Source: Aquabacterium sp. A3
Lineage (GTDB): Bacteria > Pseudomonadota > Gammaproteobacteria > Burkholderiales > Burkholderiaceae_C
NCBI RefSeq assembly: GCF_038069945.1
Contig: NZ_JBBPEV010000001.1
Span: 2,046,001 to 2,110,000, forward strand
Reading direction: 5' to 3'
Length of the DNA stretch: 64,000 nt
In this document: one piece after another, positions 29,184 to 38,141 of the stretch
How the letters are laid out: the number at the start of each line of letters is the position of its first letter
Numbering within the stretch: the stretch's first letter is position 1
Translations under genes and position numbers: made by a program
Notes under the pieces: model-generated
Database searches by the model: none
What the model saw: only the letters and a program-made list of their open reading frames with translations
Told to the model about the DNA's origin: nothing

Positions 29184-32100
29184 GCGGTTTCCTTGTTCTG
29201 TGAGGCGGGACGAACCTTGAACCACGCGGCATACAGCGCGGGCACGAAGACGAGGGTCAGGGCGGTGGCCACCACCAGGCCGCCCATGATCGCGATGGCC
29301 ATGGGGCCCCAGAACACGCTGCGGCTCAGGGGGATCATGGCCAGCACGGCGGCGGCGGCCGTGAGCACCACGGGCCGAGAGCGCCGCACCGTGGCCTCGA
29401 CGATGGCCGTCCAGGCGGGGGCACCGCCCAGGATGTCCTGATCGATCTGGTCCACCAGGATCACGGAGTTGCGCATGATCATGCCGCCCAGGGCGATGAC
29501 GCCCAGCAGGGCCACAAAGCCGAAGGGCACCTGGAAGGCCAGCAGCGCGGGCACCACCCCGATGATGCCCAGCGGCGCGGTCATGAACACCAGCCACATC
29601 TTCGAGAAGCTGTGCAGTTGCACCATCAGGAAGAACAGCATGGCCAGGAACATGATCGGGAAGATGGCAAACAGTGCCCGGTTGGCCTTGTCGCTTTCTT
29701 CCACGGCGCCACCGGTGTCGATGCGGTAACCCAGCGGCAGGGCATCGACGATGTCTTGCAGGCTGGGGCGGATCTGTGCCGACGCATAAGGCCCTTGCAC
29801 GCCATCGGCCAGGTCGGCCCGCACGGTGATGGTGGTTTCGCGGTTGTAGCGCTGCATGGCGGGCTCGTCAAAGCCGGGCTCCACACGGGCGATCTGCGCC
29901 AGGCTCACCGAGCCACCTTGCGGGCTGATGAGCTGGATGTCGGCCAGGCGGTCCAGGGTCAGGCGCTCGTCGTCGTGGGCGCGCACCACCACATCGACCA
30001 GTTCTTCGCCGCGCCGCATCTGCGTCACAGGGGCGCCTTGCAGCATGGTTTGCACCACCTGGGCCACGTCGGTGCTGGACAGGCCCAGTTGCGCCACCTT
30101 GTGCTGGTCCACCACCAGGCGCTGCACGCGCACCTGTTCGCCCCAGTCCAGCTGCACATCGCGCACCAGCGTGCTTTGGGCCACCACCCCGCGCACCTGC
30201 TCGGCAATGCGCCGCACCTGGTCGATGTCGGGCCCCACCACCCGGAACTGCACCGGAAAGCCCACCGGCGGGCCAAACTCCAGCCGTGCCACGCGTCCGC
30301 GCAGCGTGGGGAACTGCTCGTTGGCCTCAAACAGGGCCATCAGCCGGGCGCGCACGGCTTCGCGGGCCGCCAGGTCTTTCGTCATGATGACGAACTGCGC
30401 ATAGCCGGGGTTGGGCAGCTCGGGCGCCAGCGACAGGTAAAAGCGTGGCGAGCCCGCGCCCGTGTAGGCGGTGAAGAAGCGGATGTCCGTGTCCTTCTTC
30501 AGGACCTGCTCCAGCTTCTTCACCTCGGCCTCGGTGGCGCTGTACGAGGCGCCTTCGCGCAGGCGCAGCTCCACCAGCAGCTCGGGCCGCGAGGCCGTGG
30601 GGAAGAACTGCTGCTGCACCAGGCCCATGCCGGCCACGGCCAGCACAAACACCACGCCGGTGCCGCCGATCACCCACCAGCGGTGCTGCACGGCCAGGTT
30701 CACCCAGCGGCGTAGTCGGCTGTAGATGGGCCGGTCGTAAGGATCATGGTGGCCGGCCGACAGCGTGGCGGGTAAAAGCTTCACACCCAGGTAGGGCGTG
30801 AAGACCACGGCCACCAGCCACGACACCATCAGCGCCAGGCCAACGATCCAGAAGATGCCACCGGCGTACTCGCCCGCCACCGACTTGGCAAAACCCACCG
30901 GGGTGAAGCCCGCCACCGTCACCAGCGTGCCCGTCAGCATGGGAAAGGCCGTGGATGTGTAGGCATAGGTGGCCGCGCGGATGCGGTCCCAGCCCTGCTC
31001 CATCTTCACCACCATCATCTCCACTGCGATGATGGCGTCGTCCACCAGCAGGCCCAGGGCGATGATGAGCGCGCCCAACGAGATGCGGTCCAGGCTCCAG
31101 TCCATGGCGTACATGACCACGGCCACCAGCCCCAGCACCAGCGGGATGGACGCGGCCACCACGATGCCCGTGCGCCAGCCCAGAAAGAAGAAGCACACGG
31201 CCAGCACGATGGCCAGCGCCTCCAGGAAGGCGCGTTCGAACTCCCACACCGAGTCCTTCACCACGCTGGGCTGGTCGGCATAGCGGGTGACGCTGATGCC
31301 GGCCGGCAGCGTGCGGCGCACCTCGGTCATGGTGCGCTCCAGCGCCTCGCCCAGGGCCTGGATGTTGGCCTGCTTCATCATGGTCACGCCAATGGCCAGG
31401 GCCGGTTCGCCCTGGTGGCGCACGGTGAAGCCCGGTGGGTCTTCATGCACCGGCTCAACCGTGGCCACATCGCCCACGCGCAGCACGCGGCCGCCCACGT
31501 TCAGCCGCACATCGCTGATGTCGTCCAGCGACCTGAAGCCACCCGACACCAGCACATGCACCTGGTCTTCGGCGGTCTCGACAAAGCCGGATGGCGTGAC
31601 CTGGTTCTGGCGGGCCAGGGCCTGCATCAGCAGCTGGGGTGCCACGCCCTGCGCCGCCAGCTTCTGGCTGGAAAAGCTCACCACCACCTGGGCCTTGCGC
31701 TTGCCCAGCACGTTCACCTTGGCCACGTCGGGCACGGTTTGCAGGCGCCGTTTGATCTGCTCGGCCACCTCTTGCAGCTCGGCCATGCCCAGGTCGGGCG
31801 ACTGCACGGCGTACAGCGTGGTGTACACATCGGTGTACTCGTCGTTGAAGAAGGGCCCGCGGATGTCGGGTGGCAGCTGGTGCCGGATGTCGCCCACCTT
31901 CTTGCGGGCCTGGTACCAGATGGCTTCCAGCTCGGCCTTGGACTTTCGGCCCTTCATCCACATCGTCAGGCCGCCATAGCCCTGGCGCGAGAAGCTGCGG
32001 ATGTTGTCCACGCCGCCGATGTCCTGCAGGGCCTGCTCGATGGGGTTGATGACGTGGTCGTGCACCTCTCGGGTGGTGGCGCCCGGCCAGGCCACCACCA

Positions 32101-32251
32101 CCGTCATGGAGGGCACGTTGAACTGCGGGTCTTCCGACTGGCCCAGGTGCGTGAACGCCCACAGCCCGCTGACCAGCGTGGCGATGATCAGAAACAGCAC
32201 CATGGCCGGGTGGGTGACGGCCCATTCAGACAGGTTGAAAGAGCGGTTCAT
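29180..32251 (-). CDS. RND family efflux permease
   Basis: This 1023-residue inner-membrane transporter begins with TM1 (PAMVLFLIIATLVSGLWAFT) and has two large periplasmic loops and twelve transmembrane helices. The proton-relay pair is in TM4 (GLLVDDAIIAVEMM). Further typical segments are GGVDNIRSFSRQGYGGLTMW and FVALLGVIALGGMIMRNSVI. It resembles the AcrB-type pumps of the HAE1 family but is slightly short. The gene overlaps the adaptor gene by 4 bp upstream and the solute-binding gene by 4 bp downstream. The substrate is unknown. Confidence 0.94.
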   Translation of the reverse strand: MNRSFNLSEWAVTHPAMVLFLIIATLVSGLWAFTHLGQSEDPQFNVPSMTVVVAWPGATTREVHDHVINPIEQALQDIGGVDNIRSFSRQGYGGLTMWMKGRKSKAELEAIWYQARKKVGDIRHQLPPDIRGPFFNDEYTDVYTTLYAVQSPDLGMAELQEVAEQIKRRLQTVPDVAKVNVLGKRKAQVVVSFSSQKLAAQGVAPQLLMQALARQNQVTPSGFVETAEDQVHVLVSGGFRSLDDISDVRLNVGGRVLRVGDVATVEPVHEDPPGFTVRHQGEPALAIGVTMMKQANIQALGEALERTMTEVRRTLPAGISVTRYADQPSVVKDSVWEFERAFLEALAIVLAVCFFFLGWRTGIVVAASIPLVLGLVAVVMYAMDWSLDRISLGALIIALGLLVDDAIIAVEMMVVKMEQGWDRIRAATYAYTSTAFPMLTGTLVTVAGFTPVGFAKSVAGEYAGGIFWIVGLALMVSWLVAVVFTPYLGVKLLPATLSAGHHDPYDRPIYSRLRRWVNLAVQHRWWVIGGTGVVFVLAVAGMGLVQQQFFPTASRPELLVELRLREGASYSATEAEVKKLEQVLKKDTDIRFFTAYTGAGSPRFYLSLAPELPNPGYAQFVIMTKDLAAREAVRARLMALFEANEQFPTLRGRVARLEFGPPVGFPVQFRVVGPDIDQVRRIAEQVRGVVAQSTLVRDVQLDWGEQVRVQRLVVDQHKVAQLGLSSTDVAQVVQTMLQGAPVTQMRRGEELVDVVVRAHDDERLTLDRLADIQLISPQGGSVSLAQIARVEPGFDEPAMQRYNRETTITVRADLADGVQGPYASAQIRPSLQDIVDALPLGYRIDTGGAVEESDKANRALFAIFPIMFLAMLFFLMVQLHSFSKMWLVFMTAPLGIIGVVPALLAFQVPFGFVALLGVIALGGMIMRNSVILVDQIDQDILGGAPAWTAIVEATVRRSRPVVLTAAAAVLAMIPLSRSVFWGPMAIAIMGGLVVATALTLVFVPALYAAWFKVRPASQNKETA

Positions 32252-33396
32252 GGCTGCCCTCTGTCGGACGAGGTGGGCAGCGCCAGGTGGGTGTGCGTGC
32301 GTTCGCGGGGGATGACGGCCGTGCCCGCCACCAGTTTTTGAGCCCCGGCCGATACCACCTTCATGCCCGGGCTCAGGCCGTCGATGATGACGGCATCGCC
32401 GCTGTAGCGTTGCACGCTCACGGGCTGCGCTTGCAGGCGCTGGTCGTCACCCTGGCCGCTCACCACCCACACCTGGGGCGCGCCTTCGCGTTTGACCAGG
32501 GCCCCGGCCGGCACGCTGACGCCGCGGGTGTCTGCTGCCGGCCAGTGCACCTCGGCCGTCTGGCCCCAGCGCAGGGCGGCGGCGGGCTGCACGCCGGTCT
32601 TGAGCGCATAACGCACGCGCACCTGCCGTCCCGGGCCCATGCCTTTGGGTGCCACTTCGCGCACGCTCAGGGGCAGGGGCTTCAGCTCGGGCTGGCCGGG
32701 CACGTGCAGTTCTGCGGCCGTGCTGGTTACCAGCGGCACCAGGTCTTCGGGCAGGTCGATTTCGGCTTCGATCTCGCCGCTGCGGGCGATCAGGAACATG
32801 GGCTGACCTTCGTCCAGCACCTGCCCGGCGTCGGCCATCACCTGCACGATCACCCCTTCGAAGGGCGCCTTGAGGGTGGCGTGGTTCACGCGGTTGTCGG
32901 CCAATTGCGCGCCCTGCCTCGCGGCGTCCAGCCGGGCCTGGGCGGCCCGCACCCGGGTGCGTTGGCGCTCCAGCTCGGCGGCGGGGGCCGAGCCGTCGGC
33001 GCTCAGGCGCTCCAGCCGCGCGGCATCGGCCTGCAGCTGGCTCAGCTCGGCCTCGGCGCCCAGCACCTGCTGGCGGGCCGATTGCAGGCCGGTGAGCAGG
33101 TCGTCGGTGCTGAGCTGGGCCAGGGTCTGGCCTGCTTTCACGCGCTGGCCGGTCTCCACCAGGCGCAGGGTGATGCGGCCGCCCACCCTGAAACCCACCG
33201 GGCTTTCCACGCGGGGCTGCAACACCGCCGAGAACACGCGCGGCGCCCGGCCGGCGGCGGCTTGTGCGGTGCTGACCCACACCACGGGCTTGACCTCGGC
33301 CGGGGGGGCCTTGGGTTGGCAGGCGCTGAGCAGGGACAGGGTGGCCAGGGGCAGCAGCCAGGGCGCGCGGGCCCACATGGTCGAGGTGGGTTTCAT
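32248..33396 (-). CDS. RND efflux periplasmic adaptor (membrane fusion protein)
   Basis: This 382-residue lipoprotein has the lipobox LLSACQPK at its N-terminus. It has the lipoyl/barrel-sandwich halves of MFP adaptors (PVGFRVGGRITLRLVETGQR and ATLKAPFEGVIVQVMADAGQ), with an Ala/Gln/Arg-rich helical hairpin between them. It links the inner-membrane pump to the outer-membrane channel. Four-base ATGA overlaps join it to the genes on both sides. Confidence 0.93.
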   Translation of the reverse strand: MKPTSTMWARAPWLLPLATLSLLSACQPKAPPAEVKPVVWVSTAQAAAGRAPRVFSAVLQPRVESPVGFRVGGRITLRLVETGQRVKAGQTLAQLSTDDLLTGLQSARQQVLGAEAELSQLQADAARLERLSADGSAPAAELERQRTRVRAAQARLDAARQGAQLADNRVNHATLKAPFEGVIVQVMADAGQVLDEGQPMFLIARSGEIEAEIDLPEDLVPLVTSTAAELHVPGQPELKPLPLSVREVAPKGMGPGRQVRVRYALKTGVQPAAALRWGQTAEVHWPAADTRGVSVPAGALVKREGAPQVWVVSGQGDDQRLQAQPVSVQRYSGDAVIIDGLSPGMKVVSAGAQKLVAGTAVIPRERTHTHLALPTSSDRGQP

Positions 33397-34883
33397 GGTT
33401 GAGTCTCCGTGGAGCGGGCTTCCATTTGGGTTTCAATCTGGTGCTGAGGCGCGCTTTGCCAGCCGCCACCCAGCGCGCTGTGCAGGCGCACGCGGGCCAG
33501 CCAGGCGCGCTCCAGCGCGTCGGTGTGTTGAAGTTCAGCGGCCCGCTGGGCCTGGGCCAGCGCCAGGCGGTCGATCTGGCCGATCTGCCCTTCGGCCAGC
33601 AGGCGGTCGCCCCGCGCGGCGGCCTGTTCACGCGCGGCCAGGGCGCGGGCCAGGTGCTCGGCCTGGGCGCGCGACTGTCGGGCATCGGCCAGGGCTGATT
33701 CGACGTCTTCCAGGGCTTGCCGCGCGGCCTGCTCGTACTGCAGGGCGGCGCGCTGCAAGGCGGCATCCTGCATGTCGATGCCCGCTTGCACCCGCCCGGC
33801 CGTGAACAAGGGCATGGCGAAGGCCAGGGCCGATTCATGGAAGCTGACGGGCGACAGGTCCATGCCATTGAGTCGCAGGTCTTGCCGACCCGTGACCAGG
33901 CTGATGAAGAAGCGGGGCAGCAAGTCGGTGCGGGCCACGGCCAGGCGGGCCTGCTCGGCCAGCCAGGCGGCGCGTGCGGCGATCAGGTCGGGGCGCCGGG
34001 CAAGCAACTCGGGCGGCTGGCCGGGGGGCATCAAATCCGGCGGGGTGTGGCGCTGCGCCTGGGGGCCGGGGGCGTTCAGCCAGGGGTCCAGCTCGGTGGG
34101 GCTGGCGGCGGTCAGCGTCAGCAGCCGCGCACGGGTGAGCACCCGCAGGGTGTGCAGGGGCTCGCGTTGCGCCTGCAGTTCATCCAGGCGGGCCTGGGCC
34201 GTGGCCAGGTCGATGGCCGTGGCTTCGCCTTCGCGGACGCGGTGCGCCACGGCCCGCACGATGGCGCTTTGGTGGTCGATCAACTGCGCCATGGTGCGCA
34301 GGCGCTGCAGGGCGCCTTGGTGCAGCAGGTACTGGCTGCAGATGTCACCGATCAGCATCAGGCGGGCGCCGGCCACGCCCGCTTCGCTGCGCAGCACGTC
34401 TTGTTGTGCGGCTTGCGTGGCCATGCGGTTGCGCCCGAACAGGTCCAGCTCCCAGCCCAGGTTCAGGCTGGCTTGCCAGGCGCGCGTGTCCGGGCGCCCC
34501 TGCTTGACGGGCTCCGGCAGGCCAGAGCGCCTGTTCACGCCGGCGCCCTCCAGGCTCAGCGTGGGCCATTGGGCCGAGCCCTGGGCCACGGCGCCTGCGC
34601 GTGCCTCCAGCACGCGGGTCCAGGCCACGCCCACGTCCAGGTTGCGCTGCAGGCCCAGCGTCACCAGGTGGTCCAGCGGCTCGCCGCCCACGTGCAGCCA
34701 CCAGCGTTCTGACGCCGGGTTGGTGGCGGGCGCCGAAGCCGGTGGTGCTTGCTCGAAGCGGGCCTGCCCCAGCCACCGGGCGGCTTCGTCAGGGCGTTCG
34801 GGCTGGGCGCAGCCGGCCAGGGCCAGCGCGATCACCAGGGCCCAGGGGCCGTGGCGGTGCTGGAAGTCGGTGTTGGGGGGCAT
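33393..34883 (-). CDS. RND efflux outer-membrane lipoprotein (NodT/OprM family)
   Basis: This 496-residue protein has a lipobox (LALAGCAQP). The TolC-like repeat contains RWWLHVGGEPLDHLVTLGLQ, GWELDLFGRNRMATQAAQQD and LARRPDLIAARAAWLAEQAR, the last being the family's RRPD signature. It forms the trimeric outer-membrane exit duct. It is the first gene of the pump operon; the promoter and two palindromic operators lie at 34922-34966. The order OMF-MFP-RND differs from the more usual MFP-RND-OMF. Confidence 0.93.
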   Translation of the reverse strand: MPPNTDFQHRHGPWALVIALALAGCAQPERPDEAARWLGQARFEQAPPASAPATNPASERWWLHVGGEPLDHLVTLGLQRNLDVGVAWTRVLEARAGAVAQGSAQWPTLSLEGAGVNRRSGLPEPVKQGRPDTRAWQASLNLGWELDLFGRNRMATQAAQQDVLRSEAGVAGARLMLIGDICSQYLLHQGALQRLRTMAQLIDHQSAIVRAVAHRVREGEATAIDLATAQARLDELQAQREPLHTLRVLTRARLLTLTAASPTELDPWLNAPGPQAQRHTPPDLMPPGQPPELLARRPDLIAARAAWLAEQARLAVARTDLLPRFFISLVTGRQDLRLNGMDLSPVSFHESALAFAMPLFTAGRVQAGIDMQDAALQRAALQYEQAARQALEDVESALADARQSRAQAEHLARALAAREQAAARGDRLLAEGQIGQIDRLALAQAQRAAELQHTDALERAWLARVRLHSALGGGWQSAPQHQIETQMEARSTETQP

Positions 34884-34921
34884 GGAAGCGCTCCGGAGCG
34901 CAGGGCCGACGGGCCCCGATG

Positions 34922-34966
34922 GTTGACAGTGTCAACATCTTCCGATGATTTGTAGACGGTGTCAAC
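34922..34966 (-). promoter_or_regulatory. RND operon promoter with two operator copies
   Basis: GTTGACAGTGTCAAC (34922-34936) is a near-perfect palindrome. A second copy, GTAGACGGTGTCAAC (34952-34966), matches it at 13 of 15 positions and starts exactly 30 bp away, about three helical turns. On the minus strand the second copy provides a TTGACA -35, and GAAGAT lies 17 bp further as a -10. The distal copy touches the hutG stop codon. Confidence 0.6.
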
Positions 34967-35790
34967 TAGGGAGTCTCACGGAGCGGGGCCAGGGCGGCGC
35001 TCAGCATGGCCTTCAGCCAGGGCTGCACGGTGGCGGCACGTTCGGGCAGATAGTCAAACGGCGGCTGCTCGTTCATGTACAGGTGCTGGCTCATCTCCAG
35101 CTGGATGGCCTGCACGCCCTGATCCGGCTGCCCATAGTGGCGGGTGATGTAGCCGCCCTTGAAGCGGCCGTTGTGCACCAGGCTGTAGGGGCTGGTGCGT
35201 GCCACGGCCAGCACGGCGTCGATCACGTCGGCGTGGCAGCTGCGGCCGTCGGCGGTGCCGAAGTTCAGATCGGGCAGCTGGCCCTCGAACAGGCGCGGCA
35301 ACACGCTGGCGATCGAGTGCGCGTCCCACAGCAGCACGGTGCCGTGCGCGGCCTTCAGGCGCGTCAGCTCAGCCTGCAGTTGCTGGTGGTACGGCTGCCA
35401 GTAGGTGGCCAGGCGGCGGGCAGTTTCGGCCGCGTCAGGCTGGGCGTTCGGGCGGTACAGCGGCTCACCGCGAAAGGTGTCCACCGGGCACAGGCCGGTG
35501 GTGGTCTGGCCAGGGTAGAGGCTTTGCCCGTCGGGCGGGCGGTTGAGGTCGATCACGTAGCGCGACACGCGGGCCTTGAGTACCGAGGCACCCATGGCGA
35601 TGGCAAAGCCGTAGAGCTGGTCGAGGTGCCAGTCGGTGTCTTGCTTGAGGGCGGCCACCTCGGCCAGGCCCGCCTGCAGCTCGGGCGGGATCTCGGTGCC
35701 CAGGTGGGGGATGGAGATCAGCAGGGGCAGGGTGCCGGGGGTGAAGTCGAAGGTGGGGGGGCTGGTGTCGGTGCTCGTGTTGATGCTCAT
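34966..35790 (-). CDS. hutG: N-formylglutamate deformylase HutG-like
   Basis: This 274-residue enzyme is of the N-formylglutamate amidohydrolase family, which releases formate and glutamate in the long histidine-degradation pathway. The signature segments are LISIPHLGTEIPPEL, SRYVIDLNRPPDG, LLWDAHSI, and the C-terminal QAIQLEMSQHLYMNE. His and Glu residues in the PH, DAHS and LEMSQ motifs would bind the metal. Its start overlaps the LysR gene by 4 bp. No hutH, hutU or hutI is in the window, so the pathway may be elsewhere, or the enzyme serves the neighbouring oxidase. Confidence 0.88.
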   Translation of the reverse strand: MSINTSTDTSPPTFDFTPGTLPLLISIPHLGTEIPPELQAGLAEVAALKQDTDWHLDQLYGFAIAMGASVLKARVSRYVIDLNRPPDGQSLYPGQTTTGLCPVDTFRGEPLYRPNAQPDAAETARRLATYWQPYHQQLQAELTRLKAAHGTVLLWDAHSIASVLPRLFEGQLPDLNFGTADGRSCHADVIDAVLAVARTSPYSLVHNGRFKGGYITRHYGQPDQGVQAIQLEMSQHLYMNEQPPFDYLPERAATVQPWLKAMLSAALAPLRETP

Positions 35791-36806
35791 GACGTGATGT
35801 CCTCAGGGCAGGAAATGACCTCGCGCGGCAAGGCGGGCAGGCGCTGGTGGATGGCGGGGGCGGTGTCGCGGCGGATGACCTCGCGCGTGACGCGGGCCAC
35901 CTCGTCGTCCAGGCCCGACCACTCGCCCTCGCGCGAGAGCAAAAAGAAATGCCGCTGGCCCAGGCGGGCGGGCGGCAGCGGCACCACCTGCACCGCATCC
36001 AGGTGATGGCGGGACTGCCACAGGCAGAGCGGTGTGCTGAGCGCCCAGCCCAGGCCCGAGGCCACGAGGCTGAGCAGCGGGTCGGTGGCGTCGAACTCGC
36101 AGCTGCGCGGGGCCTGCACGCCCACGTGGCGCAGGTAGCGGTCGATCTGCTGGCCCGTGACCGAACGCTGGCTGTAGCGGATCAGGGGCAGGTGGCTGGC
36201 GCTGGCGTTCAGGCCTTGCAGGGTGGCCGGGCCGGGCAGCAGGTGGTCTTTGGGGTAGACCGCCACCCACGACTCTGAAAACAGCAGGCGCTGGGCGATG
36301 CGGGGGTCGTGCACGCTGGTTTCGGTGCAGATGACCATGTCCAGCTCGCGGCCGAGCATCTGTTCGGTGAGCGTGGGCGTCAGGCCCGACCACATCTGGA
36401 ACTCGCGCGCCTTGCCCGCCATGGCGCGGATCAGCGAGGGCCCCACCGTGGCGGCGAACGAGTCCACACAGCCCAGGCGGATCTGGGCCAGCTCTTGACG
36501 GGCGGTGGCGCGCACGTGGTCCATGGCGGCCCGCGCCTGCGAGAGCAGCCGGGCCGCGGCTTCGTGCAACACGCGGCCGGCGTGGGTGGGGCGCGCGGGG
36601 CGCACCTCGCGGTCCATCAACTGCAGGCCCAGGTCGTCTTCCAGCGATTTGATGGCCTGGCTCACGGCGCTCTGGCTCAGGCCCAGGCGCTCCGCGGCCA
36701 GCACCATCGAGCTGGCATCGCACACGGCCACGAAGGTTTCGAGCGCCCGCAGATCGGGCATGTCGAGCGCGCGGCGAACGGTGGCAGGGGCTTTGCTGGC
36801 GGCCAT
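35787..36806 (-). CDS. LysR-family transcriptional regulator
   Basis: This 339-residue protein has an N-terminal winged helix-turn-helix (LRALETFVAVCDASSMVLAA, then LGLSQSAVSQAIKSLEDDLG). The effector domain has a periplasmic-binding-like fold (IRLGCVDSFAATVGPSLIRA). It is divergent from the FAD oxidase gene and overlaps hutG by 4 bp, so it probably controls both. The palindrome at 36829-36843 in the divergent gap is a candidate binding site. The ligand is unknown. Confidence 0.92.
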   Translation of the reverse strand: MAASKAPATVRRALDMPDLRALETFVAVCDASSMVLAAERLGLSQSAVSQAIKSLEDDLGLQLMDREVRPARPTHAGRVLHEAAARLLSQARAAMDHVRATARQELAQIRLGCVDSFAATVGPSLIRAMAGKAREFQMWSGLTPTLTEQMLGRELDMVICTETSVHDPRIAQRLLFSESWVAVYPKDHLLPGPATLQGLNASASHLPLIRYSQRSVTGQQIDRYLRHVGVQAPRSCEFDATDPLLSLVASGLGWALSTPLCLWQSRHHLDAVQVVPLPPARLGQRHFFLLSREGEWSGLDDEVARVTREVIRRDTAPAIHQRLPALPREVISCPEDITS

Positions 36807-36828
36807 GGGGTCATCCTGAAGGGTTTGC

Positions 36829-36843
36829 TGAAGCGGCGCTTCA
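36829..36843. promoter_or_regulatory. Palindrome in LysR-oxidase divergent gap
   Basis: TGAAGC-GGC-GCTTCA is a perfect inverted repeat with a 3-bp centre, 23 bp from the LysR start, and suits autoregulation. The rest of 36807-36953 is AT-rich, with no second site I can name. Confidence 0.5.
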
Positions 36844-36953
36844 AATTAAGCAATCTCGCATCAAAACATTCAAATGGCTTCACTTGCAAGGCGCGTACCC
36901 GCCGGGCCCTAGGCTGAGCCTCATTGACAACCCCTGTGCTTGAAAGGCCTCCC

Positions 36954-38141
36954 ATGGACCACTTTGACGCGATCGTGATCGGTGCCGGCGTGATCGGCTC
37001 GTCCGTCGCCTATCACCTGGCCCGCCTGGGCGCCAAGAAGGTGCTGGTGCTGGAGCGCCTGCAGATCGGGGCGGGCACGAGTACGCAGTCCAGCGGCATC
37101 TTGCGCACCCACTATTCGGTGATCGAGAACGTCGAGCTGGCGCGCCGCTCATGGTCGGTGTTCACGAACTTCACGGAGTACCTGGGCGACGAGGACGCCG
37201 CCAGCGGCCTGGTCAAGTGCGGCTACATGATCTGTGCGCCGGATGGCCCCAAGCTGTCGCCGCTCAAAGCCGCCCTGCAAGGCCAGATCGACAAGGGCAT
37301 CGAGGTGCAGTTCATCAGCCAAGCTGCAGCGCGTGAGCGCCTGCCGATCGCCACCTTCGACGACGCAGCCCTGATCGGCTACGAGCCCGAGGCCGGCTTT
37401 GCCGACGCCTACCTGGTGGCCACCAGCTTTGCCCGGGCCGCTCGGCGCCTGGGCGTGAAGATCATGGAGGGCGTGAGCGTGGAGCGCCTGATCACCGACA
37501 ACGGCCGGGTGTGCGGTGTGGAGACCACGCAAGGCAGCTTCCGCAGCGACACCGTCATCAGCACCCAGAACATCTGGGCCACCGACATCGAACGCTGGAC
37601 GGGCATCCCCACGCCCGTGGTGCCCGAGCGGCACACCGTGCTGGCGCTGGAATGCGCGGGCCACCCCTACACCTTCCAGATGCCGGTGTTCAAAGACCTG
37701 GGCTCGCCCGGCATGCTGTACTGCCGCAGCTATGGCGGCAACCAGATGCTGGTGAGCGAGGGCACCGTGGGCGAGACCCTGCCCATGCCGGACAACGAGC
37801 AGGGCGACATCTCCATGGACTACGTGGTGGAGGTGGGCGCGCAGGTGGCCGAGCGCTTCCCGGCCTATGAGGCCGCGGGCCTGGCCTCGCAATGGACGGG
37901 CGTGTACGACGTGACGCCGGACTGGAACCCCGTGTTGGGCCGCGTGCCCGGCCTGCAGGGCCTGATCGTGGGCTATGGCTTCTCGGGCCACGGCTTCAAG
38001 CTCTCGCCGGCCGTGGGCCTGGTGCTGGCGCAGTGCGCGCTGGGCCTGCCCACCGAGGTGTCGCTGTCGCCCTACGCGCTGGAGCGCTTCAGCACCGGCC
38101 AGTTGCTCACGGGCAAGTACGGCCTGGGGGCGGTGTCTTGA
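36954..38141 (+). CDS. FAD-dependent oxidoreductase (DAO/sarcosine-oxidase-like)
   Basis: This 395-residue enzyme has an N-terminal Rossmann motif (DAIVIGAGVIGSSVAYHLAR) and the DAO fold: GAGTSTQSSGILRTHYS near FAD, YVVEVGAQVAERFPAYEAAG, and a C-terminal GYGFSGHGFKLSPAVG. It would oxidise an amine or amino acid, releasing an imine. It resembles the beta subunit of sarcosine or N-methylglutamate dehydrogenases, but the substrate is not evident. ATG 36954 is chosen because AAAGG precedes it; an upstream TTG frame is less likely. The gene overlaps the HutD-like gene by 4 bp. Confidence 0.9.
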   Translation: MDHFDAIVIGAGVIGSSVAYHLARLGAKKVLVLERLQIGAGTSTQSSGILRTHYSVIENVELARRSWSVFTNFTEYLGDEDAASGLVKCGYMICAPDGPKLSPLKAALQGQIDKGIEVQFISQAAARERLPIATFDDAALIGYEPEAGFADAYLVATSFARAARRLGVKIMEGVSVERLITDNGRVCGVETTQGSFRSDTVISTQNIWATDIERWTGIPTPVVPERHTVLALECAGHPYTFQMPVFKDLGSPGMLYCRSYGGNQMLVSEGTVGETLPMPDNEQGDISMDYVVEVGAQVAERFPAYEAAGLASQWTGVYDVTPDWNPVLGRVPGLQGLIVGYGFSGHGFKLSPAVGLVLAQCALGLPTEVSLSPYALERFSTGQLLTGKYGLGAVS

